From Clostridiales bacterium (GTDB lineage Bacteria > Bacillota > Clostridia > Lachnospirales > Lachnospiraceae), in contig JAJQCD010000017.1 of the NCBI GenBank assembly GCA_021202925.1, positions 62,001 through 126,000 of the forward strand: 64,000 nt of DNA, in the 5' to 3' direction. The translations under genes and the position numbers were made by a program. Positions 7,069-15,550 of this stretch are shown here, one piece after another (the first letter of the stretch is position 1; each line of letters opens with the position of its first letter). Under the pieces are notes generated by a model. The model was not told the origin of the DNA. It saw only the letters and a list, made by a program, of their open reading frames with translations, and searched no databases.

Positions 7069-8250
7069 TTATTCTGCGCATGCCTTTGCCAGGCGCTCCA
7101 CGGCGGTATGTACGTTCGCCGGGTCGGTCGCCAGGTTCATGCGAATGAAGCCCTTGTACTCGTCTCCGAACCACTCTCCGTAGTCCACGCCCAGGCGGCA
7201 CTTGCCCTGGACGACATCCACGATATGCTCCGGCTCCACATAGGCGCGCAGATCGATCATGGGAAGATACGTTGCTTCCAGGCAACATACCGTCGCCTTC
7301 GGAAGCTTCTCTGCCAGAGCCGTCTTTAAATACTGATAATTGTCCCGTAGCACTTCCAGCAGAGCCTCCAGCCACTCTCCACCATAGCGATAGCCGGTTT
7401 CCGTGGCAATCATCCCCATGACGCTGACCTCCGTCCGGTTCATGCCGGACGCAAAGCGGTCGTAAACCTTTCTCAGCTCCTCATTCGTAATAATGACATG
7501 AGAGTGAAGGAGCGTCGCCAGGTTGAAAACCTTGGTTGCAGAGTTCAGCGTGATCACGATATCCCGGTATTTCCCGCCGGATACCACGGCAGCCGGAACA
7601 AACGGCTTGTCTCCCAGCACGAGATCCTGATGAATCTCATCGCTTACAACCAGAACGTGATGCTTTTCACAGATAGCGAGCAGCCGATCCAGCTCCTCCT
7701 CTGTCCATACCCGGCCGGCCGGATTCTCCGGCGAGCACTGGATATACATCTTTACATTCTGCTCCACGATCGCTTTCTCGATCGCCTCATAATTCAGAGT
7801 GAAATAGCCGTCCTCATAATTCATCGGCACCTTCACCAGTTTCCGGTCATTGTTCGTCACCACATTGTGGAACGGATAGTAAACCGGCGTCAGAATCATG
7901 CAGGCGTCGCCAGGCTTTGTGAATGCCGCAATCGACCAGGCGATTCCGGTCACGCAGCCCTGAGAAAACCGCACCCATTCCTTCTGAATCGGGAACTGAT
8001 GCCTCGTCTCCATCCAGTTGGAAAACGCTTCGTAGTAGCTGTCAGGCACAACCGTATAACCGTATACACCATGCCGGACCCGCTCCATCAACGCTTCCGT
8101 AATCGCATCACAGGTAGAAAACTCCATATCGGCAACCCACATGCCCAGAAGATCCGCCTCACCAAACTTCTCCTTCAGGCCATCCCACTTCATGGACGAC
8201 GTACCGTGCCGTTCCACGAGATATTTCTGCAAAAATTCCTGTTTATTCAT
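7069..8250 (-). CDS. PatB/MalY-type PLP-dependent C-S lyase/aminotransferase (copy 2)
   Basis: A 393-residue paralogue of the enzyme at 4910-6103, alignable over its whole length without large gaps and visibly about three quarters identical. It shares LLGMWVADMEFSTCDAI, NPAGR, SDEIHQDL and the PLP lysine motif NSATKVFNLAT. It is followed 47 bp later by ridA and preceded by a glutaredoxin-like gene, so the pair is a duplicated module. The spacer to the upstream gene (8251-8351) contains two strong stem-loops that copy 1 lacks. Function is the same as proposed for copy 1, with possibly different substrate range. Confidence 0.9.
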   Translation of the reverse strand: MNKQEFLQKYLVERHGTSSMKWDGLKEKFGEADLLGMWVADMEFSTCDAITEALMERVRHGVYGYTVVPDSYYEAFSNWMETRHQFPIQKEWVRFSQGCVTGIAWSIAAFTKPGDACMILTPVYYPFHNVVTNNDRKLVKVPMNYEDGYFTLNYEAIEKAIVEQNVKMYIQCSPENPAGRVWTEEELDRLLAICEKHHVLVVSDEIHQDLVLGDKPFVPAAVVSGGKYRDIVITLNSATKVFNLATLLHSHVIITNEELRKVYDRFASGMNRTEVSVMGMIATETGYRYGGEWLEALLEVLRDNYQYLKTALAEKLPKATVCCLEATYLPMIDLRAYVEPEHIVDVVQGKCRLGVDYGEWFGDEYKGFIRMNLATDPANVHTAVERLAKACAE

Positions 8251-8274
8251 TTGTTCGCCCCCAGGTTTTATAGT

Positions 8275-8343
8275 AAACGACGTAAGTCGTTTTGCTCTGC
8301 GCCTGACGCAAGGCAGCGTAAGCTGCCATTCCTCATGCGTCAG
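8275..8343 (-). repeat. Two stem-loops inserted between glrx-like and C-S lyase genes
   Basis: First hairpin: AAACGAC-GTAA-GTCGTTT (8275-8292). Second is nested: outer stem CTGACGCA/TGCGTCAG (8303-8310 with 8336-8343) and inner stem GGCAGC-GTAA-GCTGCC (8312-8327). Both inner loops are GTAA. They lie inside an operon and may be an mRNA processing element or a small REP-like insertion; the first duplicated module has only a 27-bp spacer here. Confidence 0.55.
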
Positions 8344-8351
8344 TGTGCATC

Positions 8352-8609
8352 TTATGCTTTTGCCAGTACTTCCTGCAAATCCAGTGTCTGCGTCCCGTCT
8401 TCCAGTTCAAAAAGCGGGATTCCCAGTCCATCGTTTTCCTTTACCTGGTCATAAAGAGAGCTGGATTCCCGAATCTTCATAAATGCCTTCAGGGCTCCAA
8501 AGTCCACGGAAATGTTCTGAAAATCTACCTGTACGCCTTTCTCCTTCAGCTTTATAATAGCATACAACGTATCCTGGCACAAGTTGCTTCCCGTCACTTT
8601 TACCTTCAT
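8352..8609 (-). CDS. Glutaredoxin-like small protein (copy 2)
   Basis: An 85-residue paralogue of the protein at 6131-6388 with the same length and the same landmarks: MKVKVTGS, a single active-site Cys11 in LCQDTLY, and GIPLFELEDG. Most differences are conservative. It is translated from an AGGAGG site and sits between the NhaC-type transporter and the second C-S lyase, within one probable operon. Role unknown; association with thiol products is inferred from context only. Confidence 0.75.
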   Translation of the reverse strand: MKVKVTGSNLCQDTLYAIIKLKEKGVQVDFQNISVDFGALKAFMKIRESSSLYDQVKENDGLGIPLFELEDGTQTLDLQEVLAKA

Positions 8610-8662
8610 TTTCTTCCTCCTCCTTCTTTGAATGAATGATCACTTTGTGCATTACCAGGCGC

Positions 8663-10000
8663 TCAGACCTGCGCATTCTTCTCCTCTTTTGTGCGCAGCA
8701 GGCCAAGCTGAATCGTGGCACAGGTAAACAGAATCAAAAATACCGGATAGAACTGCCAGCGGATGATCTCGCCATAGCTCGCACCACCATACTGGTTTAC
8801 CAGAAGCACCGCGCTGTCATGAGGCACCAGCATCAGAGCCGCGCAGGCGAAAATATCCAGAAGACTCGCCAGACGCTTCGGTGCAATCTTGTACTTGCCG
8901 CCCAGTTCCTTGGCAATCGGTGCCGAAATGATAATTGCAACCGTATTATTCAGCGTAATACCGGCAATCGCCATGGAAATCAGGGAAATCACATACTGGC
9001 AGGACTTGCTGCTCTTGATCTTCTCGCTCATGGTGCTGACCAGCCAGTCCATACCACCATAGTAACGAATCAGCTCGATCATACCGGAAACCATTGCTGC
9101 GAAGACTGCCAGATAGAACATGTCTTCCATACCTGCACTCACTGCCATCGCCCAGTCAAAGAAACCAATGGTTCCCATCACCATACCAATCACACCGGAC
9201 AGAACGATACCAACCAGCATGACGATAATGACATCGACACCGGCAATCGCCGTAATCAGAACGACCACATATGGGATAACCTCAATCACATTGTAACTCA
9301 GATCCTCCGCAACAGCCGTGCCGCCGCCTGTCGAACCCAACAGCCAGTAAAGAAGGATCGTAATAATCGCAGCCGGAGCGGCAATGGTTACATTCATACG
9401 GAACTTATCCCGCATCTCCGCGCCGACGCCCTTGGTCGCGCAGATGGTCGTATCCGAAATAACCGAAAGGTTGTCTCCGAAATACGCGCCCGCAATACTC
9501 GCCGCGCCTGCCATTCCAATATTCAGACCGGCCTTCTGGGCAATCGCCATTGCCACCGGGATCATCGCAACCTGCGTTCCCATCGCGCTGCCGATACAGG
9601 TGGAAATAAAGCAACTCAGAATAAAGATACCCGGAACCAGAAACTGTGCGGGAATCAGGGAAATACCCATGTTCACAATTGATTCCTTGCCACCCATCGC
9701 TGAAGCCGCCGACTGAAATGCTCCCGCCATCAACACGATGATTGCCAGCATGCCAACGCCCGAATTACCATATCCTCTGGTGTACACCTCCAGCTTCTGG
9801 CTTACTGTCTCTTCCCGGTCGTAGCAAAGCAGGGCTACCATAATGGTAATCAGAATGGCCGTATACCGGGACATGATGCTGAACGGGCTTTCTCTGCCCA
9901 GTATGGTAAAGACTATACCACAACCGACGTACAAAATCAGGAACAGTAACATCGGGAACAGCGCCAGCGCTTTATAGTTCTTTTTGCATCTCTCGTTCAT
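8663..10000 (-). CDS. NhaC-family Na+/H+ antiporter-like transporter
   Basis: A 445-residue integral membrane protein with 11-12 predicted hydrophobic segments. It has the NhaC-family motifs CIGSAMGTQVAMIPVAMAIA and AYFGDNLSVISDTTICATKGVGAE, the region usually involved in ion binding. The family includes Na+/H+ antiporters but also exchangers for organic anions and amino acids. Because the gene lies inside an operon of C-S lyases and RidA, an amino-acid or thiol-compound exchanger is as likely as a pure ion antiporter; this is inference. Spacing to the upstream PLP gene is 80 bp and to the downstream glutaredoxin-like gene 53 bp. Start chosen after AGGAGA. Confidence 0.85.
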   Translation of the reverse strand: MNERCKKNYKALALFPMLLFLILYVGCGIVFTILGRESPFSIMSRYTAILITIMVALLCYDREETVSQKLEVYTRGYGNSGVGMLAIIVLMAGAFQSAASAMGGKESIVNMGISLIPAQFLVPGIFILSCFISTCIGSAMGTQVAMIPVAMAIAQKAGLNIGMAGAASIAGAYFGDNLSVISDTTICATKGVGAEMRDKFRMNVTIAAPAAIITILLYWLLGSTGGGTAVAEDLSYNVIEVIPYVVVLITAIAGVDVIIVMLVGIVLSGVIGMVMGTIGFFDWAMAVSAGMEDMFYLAVFAAMVSGMIELIRYYGGMDWLVSTMSEKIKSSKSCQYVISLISMAIAGITLNNTVAIIISAPIAKELGGKYKIAPKRLASLLDIFACAALMLVPHDSAVLLVNQYGGASYGEIIRWQFYPVFLILFTCATIQLGLLRTKEEKNAQV

Positions 10001-10080
10001 TTTCTCTTCTCCTGTTATTTATGTAGATGACCTCTTTCGGCCAGTGTAACCGCAAACATACCCAACTCGTTTTCCGTACT

Positions 10081-11301
10081 TTAATTCTCACCGAGATATT
10101 TCTCCGTGTGCTTCGTGTTGACCGCCTCACAGATCCGCTTCAGTCCTTCTGTCAGAACCGACTTCGGGCAGGCCAGATTCAGACGAATGAACCCATCCGA
10201 ATTCTGCACGAACATATTGCCTCCCTCCAGCAGCACACCGGCCTTATAGGCAAAGAACATCGGCAGATTCTCATCCGGCTCAAAATAAGCGTTCAGATCC
10301 ACCCAGGCCAGATAAGTCGCCTCCGACACACGGTATTTCGCCTTCGGCAGATGCTCCCCCAGGTATTCGCCCACGAAACGGAAATTCTCATCCAGATAAT
10401 CCCGCAGCTCCTCCAGCCATGGCTCGCCCTTCTCATAGGCAGCCTGTGCGGCGGCAATGCTCAGCGGATTGTCAAAATTGTAATGCTTATCCAGCCAGAT
10501 TGTCTTCAGTCCCTCGTCACGGATCAGCACATTGGAGATCATCATGCCGGCCAGGTTAAAGGTCTTGCTCGGCGCCATGCAGGTGACCAGTCTCTTATAA
10601 TCCGGCATCACCTTGCCCAGCGGAATGTGATGCTGATTTCTGCGGATCAGATCGCAGTGAATCTCATCGGAGATCACCCACAGGTTATTCTTCTCGATGA
10701 TTTCCGCCATCTTCTCCAGCTCTTCCTGACTCCATACCCGGCCACTCGGATTGTGCGGATTACAGAGAATGAACAGAGTCGTCTTCTCATCCTTTGCCTT
10801 CTCTGCCAGATCGTCAAAATCGATGGAATAACGGCCATCCTCATAGATCAGATCAGAGCAGACGCACGCCCGGTTGCTCGCATCCGCCGCATATTTGAAA
10901 TATGCATAGGAGGGGGTCAGGAACAGGACCTTCTCATCCGGCTTGCAGATATACTCAACCATCTCAAAAAGTGCCGGAATGATACCGTTCGACATCACGA
11001 GTTCTTCCCGCTCAAAGCTCCAGTCATAACGCCGCTTGCACCACGCCGCAAAAGCATCAAAATAACTCTTCTCAAACACTCGGGTGTAACCGAAAATCCG
11101 CTTGTCCAGACGCTCCCGCATGCCGTCGATGACCACGTCCGGCGTGGCAAATTCCATATCCGCTACCCACATGCGGATAAATTCCTCATCCTTATACGGG
11201 AAAGTCATGCTGTCGTCCGCATGGAAGATATAGCCGCGGAATCCGTCCGTGTTCATGGCATTGGTATGCCGCCGGTCAATAATTTCATCAAAATTGTACA
11301 T
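10081..11301 (-). CDS. PatB/MalY-type C-S lyase (third, divergent copy)
   Basis: A 406-residue fold-type I PLP enzyme of the PatB/MalY family, clearly related to but much more distant from the enzymes at 4910 and 7069. Visible motifs are FIRMWVADMEFATPDVV, NPHNPSGRVW, SDEIHCDL and the canonical PLP lysine box APSKTFNLAGM (Lys246), which is the form found in characterised cystathionine beta-lyases. It is the first gene of the operon running toward ridA and is divergent from an XRE regulator; its promoter is overlapped by a palindrome that is repeated near the regulator gene. Beta C-S lyase activity is the best guess. Confidence 0.92.
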   Translation of the reverse strand: MYNFDEIIDRRHTNAMNTDGFRGYIFHADDSMTFPYKDEEFIRMWVADMEFATPDVVIDGMRERLDKRIFGYTRVFEKSYFDAFAAWCKRRYDWSFEREELVMSNGIIPALFEMVEYICKPDEKVLFLTPSYAYFKYAADASNRACVCSDLIYEDGRYSIDFDDLAEKAKDEKTTLFILCNPHNPSGRVWSQEELEKMAEIIEKNNLWVISDEIHCDLIRRNQHHIPLGKVMPDYKRLVTCMAPSKTFNLAGMMISNVLIRDEGLKTIWLDKHYNFDNPLSIAAAQAAYEKGEPWLEELRDYLDENFRFVGEYLGEHLPKAKYRVSEATYLAWVDLNAYFEPDENLPMFFAYKAGVLLEGGNMFVQNSDGFIRLNLACPKSVLTEGLKRICEAVNTKHTEKYLGEN

Positions 11302-11346
11302 CTCTCATTCGCCCTTTCTTTTATTCACGCTGCAGCTTGTAAACCG

Positions 11347-11375
11347 ATTGTATCAAACAAAATACAAGAAAGCAA
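11347..11375 (-). promoter_or_regulatory. Operon promoter with embedded operator (site 1)
   Basis: Reverse-strand -35 TTGCTT (11370-11375) and -10 TACAAT (11347-11352) are 17 bp apart. The palindrome TTGTAT-N8-ATACAA (11348-11367) fills the spacer and overlaps the -10. Its geometry (TGTAT-N8-ATACA) is identical to site 2. Confidence 0.65.
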
Positions 11376-11464
11376 ACCGGTTGGATTTTCGCCAGAGTAA
11401 AATAATTTTAAAAAAAATTTCATGTCAATGGATTTTTTGAGGGATTTATGATAAAATGAAAACC

Positions 11465-11484
11465 ATGTATTGAAAAAAATACAT
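11465..11484. promoter_or_regulatory. Operator site 2 at the XRE regulator gene
   Basis: ATGTATT-N6-AATACAT is a perfect 7-bp inverted repeat whose inner halves give GTAT-N8-ATAC, as in site 1. It lies 8 bp downstream of a possible -10 (TAAAAT, 11452-11457) and 64 bp upstream of the regulator's ATG, consistent with autoregulation. Confidence 0.6.
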
Positions 11485-11547
11485 CCAATCGCAGTTTGTT
11501 TGATTTATAAGAAACTTTTTTCAATCCATCTCAACGGAGGAACTGCC

Positions 11548-12255
11548 ATGTCAGAAATCAACCTGGAAATTGGAAAACAGATCCGTAATTTCCGCAAAAG
11601 CCGCAAATTAACTCTGGATGAGTTGTCTGCTCTCATCTGCAAGAGTAAGTCCACCATCTCCAAATACGAAAAGGGAGAGATCTCTGTGGATATTGAAACG
11701 CTGTATGAAATCGCCGACGCCCTGCAGGTTCATGTCGAACAGCTGCTGTACTGTCGTCCCAATCAGGCTGTACTCGCGGCCAGGGATAGCAACCCGGCTT
11801 TTTTCGCCGGATGCTCCCGTTTCTTTTCCTATCTGTTTGACGGGCGAAACAACAAGCTGATGCGCTGTGTCTTTGACGTACTCTCGGAGACGTCCGACCA
11901 GAATTATAAAATCATGATGTATATGAATTTCAAAGACTATGAACATTACCGGATCTGTGAAAATACCTATTGGGGCTACATTGAACATTACGACGCCATC
12001 ACCAATATCCAGCTGACAAATCAGGATACGCCCATGGAGAAGGCCAGCGCCCAGATTCTGGCCTCCTACCTTGACTCGGACACCAAATGGGGACTGTTCA
12101 ACGGTTTTTCGTCCCGCCCCATGATGCCGATCGCTACGAAAATGCTTTTTTCCAAGACAAGGCTGAAGGAAGACGCGGATCTCGCCCGGCAGCTGAAGAT
12201 TTCCCGCGAAGATATCCGCCTGCTGAAGTTTTATAATATGCTTTCTGTCCTGTAA
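11548..12255 (+). CDS. XRE-family helix-turn-helix transcriptional regulator
   Basis: A 235-residue protein with an N-terminal Cro/C1-type HTH (residues about 8-62). This is visible as IGKQIRNFRKSRKLTLDELS, then CKSKSTISKYEKGE and DIETLYEIADALQVHVEQLL. The remaining about 170 residues form a C-terminal domain without a recognised motif, perhaps a ligand sensor. The start at 11548 follows CGGAGG by 7 nt; upstream in-frame codons extend the frame but have no ribosome site. It is divergent from the C-S lyase/RidA operon and two matching palindromes lie in the shared intergenic region. It is therefore the likely local regulator of that operon and of itself. Confidence 0.9.
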   Translation: MSEINLEIGKQIRNFRKSRKLTLDELSALICKSKSTISKYEKGEISVDIETLYEIADALQVHVEQLLYCRPNQAVLAARDSNPAFFAGCSRFFSYLFDGRNNKLMRCVFDVLSETSDQNYKIMMYMNFKDYEHYRICENTYWGYIEHYDAITNIQLTNQDTPMEKASAQILASYLDSDTKWGLFNGFSSRPMMPIATKMLFSKTRLKEDADLARQLKISREDIRLLKFYNMLSVL

Positions 12256-12321
12256 ATTCTTTCCCGGACGGAGCCTGAACTTTAGAAAATTAGTTTTATT
12301 TCCTCCCGTCTCTGTCCGGCG

Positions 12322-12350
12322 TTGTCTCAGTCGGCTTTTTATGGTAGAAT
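12322..12350 (+). promoter_or_regulatory. Promoter of putP
   Basis: TTGTCT (12322-12327) and TAGAAT (12345-12350) separated by 17 bp, 42 bp before the start codon. Confidence 0.6.
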
Positions 12351-12392
12351 AACTTTATTTCGTTCATTCAGTATGGAAAAGGAGGAACCTGT

Positions 12393-13928
12393 ATGACAAC
12401 ATCTCAAATCGGCGTGATCATCGCCATCCTTGCATATCTGGCCGTTATGATGTACATCGGCATTTACTACAGCAGGCGCGGAGGCGCGGGGTCATCCGAT
12501 GAATTCTATCTCGGCGGCCGAAAGCTGGGACCCTTCGTGGCCGCCATGAGCGCGGAAGCGTCGGATATGAGCAGCTGGCTGCTCATGGGACTGCCCGGTG
12601 TCGCCTATCTGACCGGTATTTCAGACGCGGGCTGGACCGCGCTTGGCCTTGGCCTTGGCACCTATTTCAACTGGCTGCTGGTCGCCAGACGGCTGCGGCG
12701 CTACACGATCGCCTGTGGTTCGATCACGATCCCGGATTTCTTCTCCCGCCGCTTCCGCGACGAGAAGCACATCCTGGCCTGCATCGCAGCCATCGTGATT
12801 CTGATTTTCTTTATCCCCTATACGGCTTCCGGATTCAAGGCGGTCGGCACTCTGTTCTCCAGCCTGTTCTCCGTTGACTATCATGTGGTCATGATCATTG
12901 GCGCCCTGGTCGTCATCAGCTACACGATCACTGGTGGCTTCCTGGCCGTATCGACGACCGACCTCATGCAGAGCATCGTCATGTCCATCGCCCTGATTGT
13001 CATCATTTTCTTCGGGCTGAGCCAGGCAGGCGGCTGGAGCGTCGCCGTGGAAAATGCGAAATCCCTTCCCGGATACCTGTCCATGACCCAGATGTATGAC
13101 CAGGCAAGCAATGCGTCCACTCCCTACGGCCTGATCACCATCGTGTCAACCATGGTCTGGGGACTTGGCTATTTCGGCATGCCCCATATCCTGTTGCGCT
13201 TCATGGCAATCGAGGATGAAGACAAACTCCCATTCTCCCGCCGCATCGCCACCGTCTGGGTCTTCATCTCCATGTTTGTGGCGATTCTGATCGGGCTCAT
13301 CGGATACAGCGTCTCTCAGGCGGGGAATCTTCCCGTCTTCACCACCAGTTCGGAATCGGAGACGGTCATCATCCGCCTCGCCGGTCTGCTGTCGGAACAC
13401 GGCTTCATTCTGGCTCTGATCGCCGGTATTGTTCTGGCCGGTATTCTGGCCTCGACCATGTCAACCGCTGATTCCCAGCTGCTGACCGCTGCCTCCGGCG
13501 TATCCCAGAACCTGCTGCAGGATTTCCTGGGCATCAAAATGGATAATGCCACGCAGCTTCTGGCTGCCCGTCTGACGGTACTCGGCATCTCGGTCATTGC
13601 CATTATCCTCGCATGGAACCCGGACAGCTCCGTCTTCACCATCGTTTCCTTCGCCTGGGCCGGTTTCGGCGCCGCCTTCGGCCCGACCATGCTCTTCGCC
13701 CTCTTCTGGAAACGCACGAACTTCTATGGAGCCCTGGCTGGCATGGTCGCCGGTGCGGTGATGGTCTTCCTCTGGAAATACGGCGTCCGGCCGCTCGGTG
13801 GTGCCTGGAACGTCTATGAGCTGCTGCCCGCCTTCCTGGTCGGCTGCGTGTTCATCGTCGTCGTCTCCCTCGTCACCCCCGCTCCCTCGCAGGAGATCTG
13901 TGACGAATTCGACTCGATTGGAAAATAA
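12393..13928 (+). CDS. putP: Sodium/proline symporter
   Basis: A 511-residue member of the sodium:solute symporter (SSS) family with about 13 hydrophobic segments. It carries the PutP hallmark SAEASDMSSWLLMGLPG near residue 53 and GGRKLGPFVAAMSAE just before it, where sodium and proline are coordinated in the family. LAGILASTMSTADSQLLTAAS, the typical TM8 sodium-site motif, is also present. The length fits characterised PutP proteins. It has its own promoter and an AAGGAGG site. It probably imports proline with Na+ for nutrition or osmotic protection; related SSS members transport other solutes, so the substrate is a family-based assignment. Confidence 0.93.
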   Translation: MTTSQIGVIIAILAYLAVMMYIGIYYSRRGGAGSSDEFYLGGRKLGPFVAAMSAEASDMSSWLLMGLPGVAYLTGISDAGWTALGLGLGTYFNWLLVARRLRRYTIACGSITIPDFFSRRFRDEKHILACIAAIVILIFFIPYTASGFKAVGTLFSSLFSVDYHVVMIIGALVVISYTITGGFLAVSTTDLMQSIVMSIALIVIIFFGLSQAGGWSVAVENAKSLPGYLSMTQMYDQASNASTPYGLITIVSTMVWGLGYFGMPHILLRFMAIEDEDKLPFSRRIATVWVFISMFVAILIGLIGYSVSQAGNLPVFTTSSESETVIIRLAGLLSEHGFILALIAGIVLAGILASTMSTADSQLLTAASGVSQNLLQDFLGIKMDNATQLLAARLTVLGISVIAIILAWNPDSSVFTIVSFAWAGFGAAFGPTMLFALFWKRTNFYGALAGMVAGAVMVFLWKYGVRPLGGAWNVYELLPAFLVGCVFIVVVSLVTPAPSQEICDEFDSIGK

Positions 13929-14043
13929 AGGAACGCTATGCATGTAAAAAATGGAAGAGAGAGCAACCTTTCAGAAAGCTTGTTCCCTCCTCCGTTTTAT
14001 TCTGTCGCAACAGAATGATATCTGCACCAGTTTCTCTATACGC

Positions 14044-15333
14044 TCAATTTCGAAGACATCCAATGGGGATCACATATACGTCATCTGGTCTTTTATATCC
14101 ATACTGTGTACCGGTTATGACGATCTTTAAATCGGGTAATCGTAGTTTTGCCTGCGTCTCCGTCTCATTATATTGCCGGATCAGTGCCTCGATCTCCGAC
14201 AAATGTTTCGCCCCATCATCAATATCACTGCTGCCTAACTTAAACTCAATCAAAGCATACTTTCCACTCCTTAAATGCAAAACACAATCCGCTTCCAGCC
14301 CATAGCGATCATGATAATAGGAAACTCTGCCTCCCAATGCATTAGAATAAATCTTCAGATCACGGATACAAAGTGTTTCAAAAATAAAACCGAAGGTCTT
14401 CAAATCAAGGTTGAAATAATCCGGATCCACACCCAACGCCGCAACCACCAGAGACGGATCCACAAACTCCTTTTTATCGGTTGCCTGAATTGCACTTCTG
14501 GAGCGAATTGCCGGACACCACGCTTCCACATCCTGAATAACATAAAGTTTCTTTAGGGCTTTCACATAATCATAGAAAGTAGAATCACCCATATCAATAT
14601 TTGCATTGATATCTTTCAGGATAGAACGATTGGTCGCAAGCGTAGAAATGTTTCTGGCATAGGAACGCAAAAGCAGCCGTGTGCTGGTTTCATTCCGTCG
14701 CACCCCATCCACATTCGAAATATCATCCTGACATAAGCCTTCAAAATAGCTTTGTGCAATCATCAGTTTTGCTCTGTCGCTTTTCTTGCGAACAGAGGAC
14801 GGCCATCCACCTCTGCAGGCCGCAAAAATCAGGTCATCCACTGACAGTTTCGAAACACAACCGTCATCAGGAAATTCCTGCGATTGGAACAACCCTGACA
14901 ACGACACCGCGCCATTGGATTCTCCCGTCTCGTAAAGACTCATAGGATACATACAGAGCGTATCAATACGACCGGTTCCGGTATGCATAATGCTGGTTTT
15001 ATCGATAGAATTGGATCCCGTCAAAATATACAAACCATCTTCATTCCGACGATCCACCGACACACGAACCGCATCCCATAGATTGGGAGCAATCTGCCAT
15101 TCATCAATCAGACGGGGATTTTCTCCAACCAACAGATTCGACGGCTTTATTTTAGCTGTCTCCATATACATATCTCGCTTATCCGGGTCTTGCATTTCAA
15201 TATAGCTTTTTGCAAACTGTTTTGCAGTTGTCGTCTTTCCACACCATTTGGGACCAACAATATGCACAGCGCCGAATGTCTCAAGTTTTAACTCCAATTC
15301 CTCGTCACAAATCCTTGCAATGTAATCTTTCAT
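14044..15333 (-). CDS. AAA-type ATPase with DUF4143 domain
   Basis: A 429-residue protein of the widespread prokaryotic ATP-binding family with a C-terminal DUF4143 nuclease-like domain. The Walker A motif is GPKWCGKTTTAKQF (residues about 27-40), a Walker B-like RLIDEWQIAPNLWD follows, and the sensor region is ILTGSN. The C-terminal half has EADCVLHLRSGKYALIEFKLG, where E-D-IEFK resembles a PD-(D/E)xK nuclease core. The function of this family is not established; roles in defence or mobile-element biology have been proposed. The coding sequence is more AT-rich than its neighbours. It is flanked upstream by four 23-bp repeats, possibly its operator. Confidence 0.85.
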   Translation of the reverse strand: MKDYIARICDEELELKLETFGAVHIVGPKWCGKTTTAKQFAKSYIEMQDPDKRDMYMETAKIKPSNLLVGENPRLIDEWQIAPNLWDAVRVSVDRRNEDGLYILTGSNSIDKTSIMHTGTGRIDTLCMYPMSLYETGESNGAVSLSGLFQSQEFPDDGCVSKLSVDDLIFAACRGGWPSSVRKKSDRAKLMIAQSYFEGLCQDDISNVDGVRRNETSTRLLLRSYARNISTLATNRSILKDINANIDMGDSTFYDYVKALKKLYVIQDVEAWCPAIRSRSAIQATDKKEFVDPSLVVAALGVDPDYFNLDLKTFGFIFETLCIRDLKIYSNALGGRVSYYHDRYGLEADCVLHLRSGKYALIEFKLGSSDIDDGAKHLSEIEALIRQYNETETQAKLRLPDLKIVITGTQYGYKRPDDVYVIPIGCLRN

Positions 15334-15400
15334 CGAACCAATTCCTCCACGATCTTATGATTACATTATACTATTTTCTTAAAATTATTCAATAAGCGTC

Positions 15401-15492
15401 GAATAGATTTGTTGGTTTTCGTCGTATAGATTTGTGGTTTTCTGGCAAATAGATTTTTGCATTTTTGACGGATAGATTTGCGATACAATAAA
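15401..15492. repeat. Four tandem 23-bp repeats upstream of the DUF4143 ATPase
   Basis: Units begin at 15401, 15424, 15447 and 15470, each exactly 23 bp, sharing nnnATAGATTTG or ATAGATTTT followed by a T-rich half. The array lies 68-159 bp upstream of the ATPase start and downstream of the proS terminator. The regular two-turn spacing suggests a protein-binding array; there are no spacers of the CRISPR kind. Confidence 0.75.
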
Positions 15493-15502
15493 ATTACAAA
15501 AG

Positions 15503-15527
15503 CCCCCGGAACTGTGTTCCGGGGGCA
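15503..15527 (-). terminator. Intrinsic terminator of proS
   Basis: Stem GCCCCCGGAAC/GTTCCGGGGGC with a 3-nt loop; the reverse strand continues TTTTGTAATTTTA. Confidence 0.85.
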
Positions 15528-15550
15528 TATTCCTGTTCGAACCGTTTCTC

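Noticed and set aside
12265-12320. Terminator after the XRE regulator
   Set aside because: CCGGAC and GTCCGG could pair, but the loop is about 40 nt and there is no T-run after the stem.
13943-14005. Terminator after putP
   Set aside because: Only an interrupted stem could be drawn between GAAGAGAGAGCAAC and GTTCCCTCC; it is not good enough to call.
15401-15492. Possible CRISPR array
   Set aside because: The four 23-bp units are directly adjacent, with no unique spacers, no typical repeat ends and no cas genes in the window.
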